Part shown: positions 36,036-40,736 of the stretch, piece after piece
Numbering within the stretch: position 1 is the first letter of the stretch
Layout: every line of letters starts with the position of its first letter
Source of the DNA: a virus
Strand: one strand, 5' to 3'
Length of the DNA: 40,736 bases
IMG/VR virus record: IMGVR_UViG_3300042934_001321
Location: 1-40,736 of that record
Translations under genes and position numbers: made by a program
Notes under the pieces: model-generated
Database searches by the model: none
What the model saw: only the letters and a program-made list of their open reading frames with translations
Told to the model about the DNA's origin: nothing

Positions 36036-38123
36036 ATGGCTGAGAAGTATTACAGCATTCTGACCAACAGGGGCAAAGAGCTGGAGGCGCAATCCTCTGC
36101 GACCGGGAAGCCCGTCATTATAAAAGATTTTGTGGTTGGGGATGGTAACGGCCAGGCCGTTAAGCCGGACCCGGCACAGACGAAACTGGTACGTGAAGTG
36201 TATCGCAACGCGATTTCTGCGCTGCAGGTTTCGCCGGACCAGGCAAACCAGTTTTTAGCGCAGCTGGTTCTGCCGGTTGGCGTGGGGGGATTCGTTGTCA
36301 GGGAGGTCGGCCTGCTGACTGATGCGGGGGAGCTGTATTCCGTTGCGAACAGCGCCGCCATAGAAAAGCCGGAGAACGGTGTCAGTGTGAGCCTGCAATA
36401 CCGTCTTGCGGTATCGGAGTCGGCGAACATTGAGCTTAAAGTGGCAACCGGCGATGGTCTGTTCCTGCGGATCGATAAAAATCTTGCTGAGATAGCGGCG
36501 AAAGGCGAGGCGGCCCAAAAAAGCTCGCGTGAAGCCATAGGCGTTCTGGATGCCACAACTGCGCGTAAAGGTCTGGTCCAGCTCAGTAGTGTAACCAACA
36601 GTTCGTCGGAGGCGCTGGCGGCCACACCGAAAGCAGTTAAGGCGGCCTACGACCTAGCGAACGGTAAATATACGGCTCAGGATGCTACCACAGCGCAAAA
36701 AGGTATCGTCCAGCTCAGTAGCGCAACCGACAGTACGTCCGAGGTGCTTGCAGCGACGCCGAAGGCAGTGAGCACTGCTGCTAAAGAAATTAGAGACGAT
36801 CTCAGAACAGCGGCCTTTAAAGACGTTGTCACATCGCAGACAGATACCACAGCGGGAAGGGTGCTGAATGTGGGGTATGGTGGCCTTGGCGGAACCGCCC
36901 CTCGTACACCTGTGGCGGGTGCTGCTAACTATGACAATATACCAACTGGATTACCTTCGGGCTACTGGACGCATGCTGTTGATGGCGGTCCATATGCCCA
37001 CACACTGACTCTGCTGCAGGACGGAGGGGGAAGCAGGGACGACAGACATTTGATTATTCCGTCCAGCAACGCAGGTAAAATTGCACTTCGGTGGGATAGT
37101 GGAAATTCAAAGAATTACCAGTATTTTTACACCGATAAAAACAAGCCAACGGCGGCTGATGTCGAAGCACTACCAGCCTCACAAAATAGTCTCTCAGTTG
37201 ATCTTAATACGCTGGGCACCATGAGCAGTAATGGGGTTTATTACCAAACGAGCAACGCGGGTGCTACAGCAGCAAATCATTACCCGGCACAGCAAGCAGG
37301 GACACTGTATGTGACGCGTTCTGCCTATGGCTGTCAGCAGATGTATATCACATACTCAAACAGGATATTCATCAGAGCATTAACGGGGAGTTGGAGTGGT
37401 TCTGGCCCATGGTCTGACTGGGCTGAAATGTATGGGCCGAATAATAAACCAAGTTCAGATGATGTAAGCTGTATACAGCGTGATGGAGCACATATAGGTG
37501 GGTTTGCATCAGGAGATGTTGCACGACCCTATATGAGACATACTGCATCCGGTACTGCTGTAATACTGGCTAAGGTTGGAGATTCGTATACCAAAGCTGA
37601 ATCTGACAATGGATATATGCCTAAAACCGGAGCATATACCAAGACTGAAAGTGATGGACGCTTCCAGCCAAAAGGCAACTACACACCAGCAGGACAGGCT
37701 TACACCAAAGCAGAGAGCGACGGTCGTTTTCAGCCGAAAGGGAATTATACCCCGGCGGGGCAGGCTTATACGAAGGCTGAAAGTGATGCTCGTTACCAAC
37801 TAAAAAATACAGCCTCACGTGCAGGGAATGGGTGGTTCAAAGATACATCGACAGGAATGATTACCCAGTGGGGAACCGTAAGTTTACCAGCAAGCAATGG
37901 TCGTGTTACTTCAGCAAACTTTAATTTTCCAACAGCATTTCCAAATACTGCGTTAAGTATTGTTACAAGTCCTGCTAACTCCAGGGTTAATAATGGCGGG
38001 TTCTATCCTGTTACAGCTGTAACCGCCCTCACAAGTTCCGGTGGAACGATTTCAGCTGATTCAAACGCTGGGGAGAATTTCTCATTAACACAAACCATTC
38101 GTTATATAGCGATAGGGTATTAA
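36036..38123 (+). CDS. Tail fibre protein (P2 gpH-like)
   Basis: The 695-residue receptor-binding protein has a conserved N-terminal baseplate-anchor domain (about 1-150: AEKYYSILTNRGKELEAQSS, FVVGDGNGQAVKPDP, GFVVREVGLLTDAGELYS). Two shaft repeats follow with ARKGLVQLSS and AQKGIVQLSS followed by EALAATPKAV. A variable middle carries several YTKAESD repeats. The distal domain (about 590-695: GNGWFKDTSTGMITQWGTVS, FPTAFPNTALSIVTS) has a gp53-like C-terminal fold. It determines host range. The distal third is AT-richer than the N-terminal part, consistent with modular exchange. Confidence 0.92.
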   Translation: MAEKYYSILTNRGKELEAQSSATGKPVIIKDFVVGDGNGQAVKPDPAQTKLVREVYRNAISALQVSPDQANQFLAQLVLPVGVGGFVVREVGLLTDAGELYSVANSAAIEKPENGVSVSLQYRLAVSESANIELKVATGDGLFLRIDKNLAEIAAKGEAAQKSSREAIGVLDATTARKGLVQLSSVTNSSSEALAATPKAVKAAYDLANGKYTAQDATTAQKGIVQLSSATDSTSEVLAATPKAVSTAAKEIRDDLRTAAFKDVVTSQTDTTAGRVLNVGYGGLGGTAPRTPVAGAANYDNIPTGLPSGYWTHAVDGGPYAHTLTLLQDGGGSRDDRHLIIPSSNAGKIALRWDSGNSKNYQYFYTDKNKPTAADVEALPASQNSLSVDLNTLGTMSSNGVYYQTSNAGATAANHYPAQQAGTLYVTRSAYGCQQMYITYSNRIFIRALTGSWSGSGPWSDWAEMYGPNNKPSSDDVSCIQRDGAHIGGFASGDVARPYMRHTASGTAVILAKVGDSYTKAESDNGYMPKTGAYTKTESDGRFQPKGNYTPAGQAYTKAESDGRFQPKGNYTPAGQAYTKAESDARYQLKNTASRAGNGWFKDTSTGMITQWGTVSLPASNGRVTSANFNFPTAFPNTALSIVTSPANSRVNNGGFYPVTAVTALTSSGGTISADSNAGENFSLTQTIRYIAIGY
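37587..37800 (+). repeat. Fibre repeats identical in protein, divergent in DNA
   Basis: The unit YTK(T/A)ESDGRFQPKGN followed by YTPAGQA is present at 37635-37700 and 37701-37766, with partial copies on both sides. The two full units differ at 18 of 66 bases but at only one residue; 16 codons are changed synonymously. Confidence 0.85.
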
Positions 38124-38125
38124 CT

Positions 38126-38548
38126 ATGTCTGTTTTTTATAGTGCAACTACTAATGGATTTTATTCGTCAGGGTTGAAAGATGATTATGTAACTGCCGGT
38201 ACATGGCCCGGAGATACCATAGAGATTTCAGACCGCTGGTATAACCACCTGTTTGAGGGACAATCAAATGGTAAAATTATTACTGCAAATGAATACGGCC
38301 AACCTGTGCTGAAAGACCTGCCAGAGCCGACAAGAGAAGAATTAATATCAACAGCGGAGACACAAAAACACTATTTAATATCCGAAGCGACAATTGTGAT
38401 TGCACCTCTTCAGGATGCATTGGATTTGGGTATCGAAACAGAGCATGAAATTTCAAAGCTTCAGGCATGGAAAGTATACCGTGTTGCGCTGAACCGGATT
38501 GATACCAGTTCAGCACCTAATATCAACTGGCCTGTTCGCCCTGAGTAG
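38126..38548 (+). CDS. Tail fibre assembly protein (Tfa)
   Basis: The 140-residue protein starts MSVFYSATTNGFYSSGLKDD and has ISDRWYNHLFEGQSNGKII, LKDLPEPTREELISTAETQK and LSKLQAWKVYRVALNRID-type C-terminal sequence. These are Tfa-family marks. It is a chaperone for folding of the fibre's distal end, and cognate pairs are exchanged together. Its last 26 bases overlap the 3' end of the convergent acyltransferase gene. Confidence 0.92.
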   Translation: MSVFYSATTNGFYSSGLKDDYVTAGTWPGDTIEISDRWYNHLFEGQSNGKIITANEYGQPVLKDLPEPTREELISTAETQKHYLISEATIVIAPLQDALDLGIETEHEISKLQAWKVYRVALNRIDTSSAPNINWPVRPE

Positions 38549-39644
38549 TATTCTTTTCAGTGCGATTTATATCTGTAATAAACTTAGCGCGAAGTTTATT
38601 AGTTAAAGTTAGCTCTATGTATCGGTAAGAAAGGTATGCAGCTAATATTGATATTAAAATAAGAAAAATAAACCCTGTTACATTATGAATAATGTCAGGG
38701 TTTGTCTTTTCTATCTTTCTTGCAATGAAATCCTTCAATGGGTTGTGTATAAGATATAAGGAAAATGATATGTTTCCGAGGTTGATTAGGAATTTAGGGA
38801 GTGTATATGTAATGATCTGATTGTGAAGCGCGAAGATCAAAACTAAGATCGAGAATGCGGCTCCCGACACTAAATTGTATGAGGTTAGTTGCTTGTAATA
38901 TATTCCAATTCCAATTAATAAAGTTGAAATTAGCGGAGGCAATAAAGATGCCCCTTTATACATGCGTCTAATTTTTTTATAAATGATTCCAGATGCAATC
39001 CCCATACCGAACTCAAGAATGATAGGGTTTGTGATAAATTTAATGATGACTAAATGGTAGTTGTAACCTTGAGTCGAAAGAGCGATATTTGAAAATAAAA
39101 AAGATGATATGATTACGGGCGCAGCAAACCATGATGCAAGCGTGATCAAACGATGTTTAAACAGCAAGCAAATGGCAAAGGCAAAATAAAAATAAAGTTC
39201 ATAATTAAGAGTCCATCTTACATTGTACATGCCCGAAGCAAGAATGTACAAAGGGGCGTGCTCATGTAAATAAGGAATAAAAGTTATTGCACTTATCAAA
39301 TTATCTATTTTTTCTTGATAATGAAATGTGCTCATCGCCCCCCCAGTAAGGAAAGCAAAAATAAGTACAATATAATACAAAGGGATAATACGAATAACCC
39401 TGTTAAGAATAAAGTGGGCAGATGTTCTTATGCCCGGAGATTTATCAGATGTGACGTAATGCATGATAAAACCACTTATCACAAAAAATAAATCGACACC
39501 GATTGCGCCCCAACCGAAAACCGCATCGGGGAATGACCTGTCAGCCCCCTCAGGAACAAGATAGGAACGGAAATGAAACATCACCACCGAAAGGGCTGCA
39601 AAGCCTCTTAGAATTTGTATGGAGTCAATTCTTTGACTGCTCAC
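38523..39644 (-). CDS. Acyltransferase 3 family O-acetyltransferase
   Basis: The 373-residue, strongly hydrophobic protein carries the family's N-terminal motif IQILRGFAALSVVMFHF with catalytic-type histidine. IGVDLFFVISGFIMHYV, RVIRIIPLYYIVL and ISFSLYLIHNPLKDF follow, with about ten membrane segments. Phage members acetylate O-antigen or other surface sugars (lysogenic conversion), which can block superinfection by phages using the same receptor. The GTG start has AAGGAT about 7 bases upstream. The gene is much AT-richer than the tail genes and points the other way, signs of a separately acquired cargo gene expressed in the lysogen. Confidence 0.9.
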   Translation of the reverse strand: MSSQRIDSIQILRGFAALSVVMFHFRSYLVPEGADRSFPDAVFGWGAIGVDLFFVISGFIMHYVTSDKSPGIRTSAHFILNRVIRIIPLYYIVLIFAFLTGGAMSTFHYQEKIDNLISAITFIPYLHEHAPLYILASGMYNVRWTLNYELYFYFAFAICLLFKHRLITLASWFAAPVIISSFLFSNIALSTQGYNYHLVIIKFITNPIILEFGMGIASGIIYKKIRRMYKGASLLPPLISTLLIGIGIYYKQLTSYNLVSGAAFSILVLIFALHNQIITYTLPKFLINLGNISFSLYLIHNPLKDFIARKIEKTNPDIIHNVTGFIFLILISILAAYLSYRYIELTLTNKLRAKFITDINRTEKNTTQGEQAS

Positions 39645-39728
39645 ATTAACTATCCTTATTAGAAAACAGGCATGAATGAGATTGCGTTACTAAGCCCATA
39701 GAAAGACTTGCATTGTAGCAAGATCCTT

Positions 39729-39755
39729 GCAGCTCTTCTAACTAAGAGGAGCTGC
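39729..39755. promoter_or_regulatory. Hairpin between acyltransferase and antirepressor genes
   Basis: GCAGCTCTTCT-AACT-AAGA-G-GAGCTGC forms a long stem with one bulged base. No T-run follows in either direction. It may help end antirepressor transcription or act as a processing site. Confidence 0.45.
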
Positions 39756-39769
39756 ATTTGCACCATTTA

Positions 39770-39783
39770 GGGTCATATGACCC
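39770..39783. promoter_or_regulatory. 14-bp perfect palindrome
   Basis: GGGTCATATGACCC is perfectly self-complementary and lies between the antirepressor stop and the acyltransferase promoter region. It is a candidate operator for the acyltransferase gene. An additional inverted repeat GTTAGAAA/TTTCTAAC (39802-39809, 39826-39833) spans the antirepressor stop. Confidence 0.4.
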
Positions 39784-39818
39784 AGCGCATTCTTCGAATC
39801 AGTTAGAAACCATGATCA

Positions 39819-40388
39819 TTAATGTTTTCTAACTTGTTCAACCCTTGAGATCATTTCGTTAAGCTCATTAATGGTCAATTTACCCGCCTCATTAGCTGGA
39901 ATAACCACGAAACCACATCGCATTACATGCTCCAAGCATGAGTCGGGGCTCATAACTACTTCGCCAGGCATAAGGGGGTGGCACGCTACCGGCAGACCGT
40001 TTTCGAAGTAGGTGATCACAGCATAATTTTGACGAGCCGCAGCCTGACTCACTTGATGGACAGGCTCCACAACTTCTTTATCGAGGATGTCTAATACCCA
40101 TTTACGGAATTCTTTTGCGACCGGTGTTCTGGCAAACATGGCGATCAGATGGGCACCGCGCAGGGAGAAGATACGGACTTTTTTTCGATAATTTCCTGAG
40201 GTCACTGATTCAGTGACCTGAGTCATTTCTGATGTGAACTCGTCTTCATTTTGGTTGTATAGGTTGGTGATGGATTTGGTGCTTGAGTATTCGAGAGCTT
40301 CTGCAATCTGGGATGACGTTAACCAGAATTTGTTGTCGCGGATAGCTGGTGTGAAAGTATGACTACGGAAAGTTAACTCAGTATTCAT
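39819..40388 (-). CDS. BRO-N family phage antirepressor
   Basis: The 189-residue protein has an N-terminal BRO-N domain: DNKFWLTSSQIAEALEYSS, KSITNLYNQNEDEF, KVRIFSLRGAHLIAMFARTP and AKEFRKWVLDIL (about 15-115). A C-terminal domain of unknown function follows (FENGLPVACHPLMPGEVV to the end). BRO-N proteins in P1, P22 and many prophages are antirepressors that bind and disable lysogeny repressors. The leader upstream contains a c4-like antisense RNA and an Icd-like leader ORF, the P1 arrangement. AAGGA lies 7 bases before ATG 40388. Its natural target is probably the short repressor at 5877-6338, which lacks self-cleavage. Confidence 0.85.
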   Translation of the reverse strand: MNTELTFRSHTFTPAIRDNKFWLTSSQIAEALEYSSTKSITNLYNQNEDEFTSEMTQVTESVTSGNYRKKVRIFSLRGAHLIAMFARTPVAKEFRKWVLDILDKEVVEPVHQVSQAAARQNYAVITYFENGLPVACHPLMPGEVVMSPDSCLEHVMRCGFVVIPANEAGKLTINELNEMISRVEQVRKH

Positions 40389-40414
40389 GGGATAATCCTT
40401 CGCTGCTTAGGTTA

Positions 40415-40448
40415 TCACCACTACTGACGCCAATCAGTAAGGTGGTGA
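40415..40448 (-). promoter_or_regulatory. Antirepressor leader hairpin
   Basis: TCACCAC/GTGGTGA and inner ACTGA/TCAGT arms (40415-40448) form a hairpin about 27 bases before the antirepressor start. Its loop contains TTGGCGT (in RNA sense), identical to the loop of the c4-like RNA and complementary to the target upstream. Confidence 0.65.
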
Positions 40449-40519
40449 GACGTACAGGGTTGGCGTAACCGGCAGCAAAGACCCGGCGCGGATTTCTCCG
40501 CCCCCGCACGCCCCACCAT
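40421..40519 (-). CDS. Icd-like leader ORF (32 residues)
   Basis: The short frame starts at ATG 40519 and encodes MVGRAGAEKSAPGLCCRLRQ followed by PCTSHHLTDWRQ, ending in TAG at 40421, 33 bases before the antirepressor ATG. The sequence recalls the N-terminus of proteins annotated as Icd-like host cell division inhibitors, but it ends early. Both regions complementary to the c4-like RNA lie inside it. In P1, translation of icd is needed for ant expression, so this frame may be the switch through which the RNA silences the antirepressor. No strong ribosome site is seen. Confidence 0.58.
   Translation of the reverse strand: MVGRAGAEKSAPGLCCRLRQPCTSHHLTDWRQ
40458..40480 (-). promoter_or_regulatory. 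Target sites for the c4-like RNA
   Basis: In the antirepressor transcript, ACGCCAA (40466-40460) is fully complementary to TTGGCGT of the c4-like RNA. CTTTGCTG (40480-40473) is complementary to CAGCAGAG at 7 of 8 bases. The two blocks lie in the same order as in the RNA, matching the a'/b' scheme known for P1 and P7. Confidence 0.7.
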
Positions 40520-40547
40520 AATGCGAAAGTGGCCGTGCTCAACGCAT

Positions 40548-40622
40548 AAAAAAACCGCTTAGCGCGGTTATGCGCTCTGCTGATTCCGGGACGCCAATCC
40601 CGGCACCAGATTTTGCTGGTGC
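40548..40622 (-). ncRNA. c4-like antisense RNA controlling the antirepressor
   Basis: Downstream of the promoter, the transcript has hairpin CACCAG-CAAAAT-CTGGTG (40621-40604), then CCGGGA-TTGGCG-TCCCGG (40603-40586). A single-stranded CAGCAGAG (40582-40575) follows, then terminator AACCGC-GCTAA-GCGGTT with T-run (40569-40548). The length, about 75 nt, fits P1/P7 c4 RNA (about 77). Loop and tail are complementary to two blocks in the antirepressor leader. The identification rests on this complementarity and order; I cannot run a covariance search. Confidence 0.72.
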
Positions 40623-40628
40623 AAGGTG

Positions 40629-40657
40629 AGTATGGGAAAAAATCATTTTTATGTCAA
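40629..40657 (-). promoter_or_regulatory. Promoter of the c4-like RNA/antirepressor transcript
   Basis: On the minus strand, TTGACA (40657-40652) and CATACT (40634-40629) are separated by 17 bp. Transcription would start near 40622, at the first hairpin of the c4-like RNA. Confidence 0.75.
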
Positions 40658-40674
40658 CGCAAGCCAGAAAAAAC

Positions 40675-40703
40675 TGTCCGAATCTGGTCCGAACATGTCC
40701 GAA
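40675..40703 (+). repeat. Three integrase arm-type repeats (right end)
   Basis: TGTCCGAA (40675-40682), GGTCCGAA (40686-40693) and TGTCCGAA (40696-40703), spaced 11 and 10 bp, match the left-end set in sequence, number, orientation and spacing. The window ends 33 bases later. No copy of the sdsR 3' end appears, so the right core lies outside. Confidence 0.7.
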
Positions 40704-40736
40704 ATTTTAGGTAACTATATGATTTTTAGTGCCTGA

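Noticed and set aside
40704-40736. Right attachment core within the last 33 bases
   Set aside because: I found no convincing repeat shared with 545-614; only short T-runs match. The core is probably just beyond the window.

Overview
The window is one nearly complete temperate-phage prophage in the chromosome of an enterobacterium (Enterobacter, Klebsiella or Citrobacter relative). The host identity rests on the left edge, which carries an intact yebY gene and the stationary-phase small RNA gene sdsR. The phage integrase follows immediately. The right edge ends inside the phage, in a set of integrase arm-type repeats matching those at the left edge, so the right attachment core lies just outside the window.

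Layout. 1-582: host yebY and sdsR. 600-5680: leftward early operon (int, xis, a RecE N-terminal-like protein without nuclease domain, small unknown genes) from a promoter at about 5770. 5755-6420: immunity region with a short CI-like repressor and CTAC-N5-GTAG operators inside both early promoters. 6447-11484: rightward early operon with a YdaS/YdaT-like pair in the cro-cII position, an initiator gene carrying a probable iteron origin, a DnaC-type loader, DNA-binding and zinc proteins, and an orphan methyltransferase. 11550-15359: a LexA-boxed UmuD'-like gene, a Ref-like HNH protein, a large C5 methyltransferase, RusA and a DUF1133 protein in the position of antiterminator Q. 15400-17687: late promoter, leader terminators, holins, GH19 endolysin and spanins. 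17789-18403: an oppositely oriented low-GC accessory gene with a HEPN-type R-x4-H motif. 18739-18782: probable cos site. 18896-26074: lambda-type head genes, including a ClpP-protease/capsid fusion. 26076-38548: contractile tail of P2/Mu type (sheath, tube, tape measure, spike, baseplate, fibre, fibre assembly). 38523-40622: right-end accessory genes, an O-acyltransferase and an antirepressor module.

How it works together. The repressor has no LexA-like self-cleavage domain. Release from lysogeny is therefore more likely to go through the antirepressor at the right end. Its leader looks like the P1/P7 c4-icd-ant system: a promoter, a structured RNA of about 75 nt with its own terminator, a 32-codon leader ORF containing sequences complementary to that RNA, then the antirepressor. 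Late expression probably needs read-through of leader and intra-operon terminators by the DUF1133/Q-like protein. Two orphan methyltransferases, the HEPN-like gene and the acyltransferase are candidates for phage-host and phage-phage conflict functions. The most distinctive signals are the c4/ant-type module, the 23-bp iteron origin inside the initiator gene, the operators embedded in both early promoters, the SOS-boxed UmuD' mimic, the HEPN-like gene, and a cos-like site with lambda-like layout.
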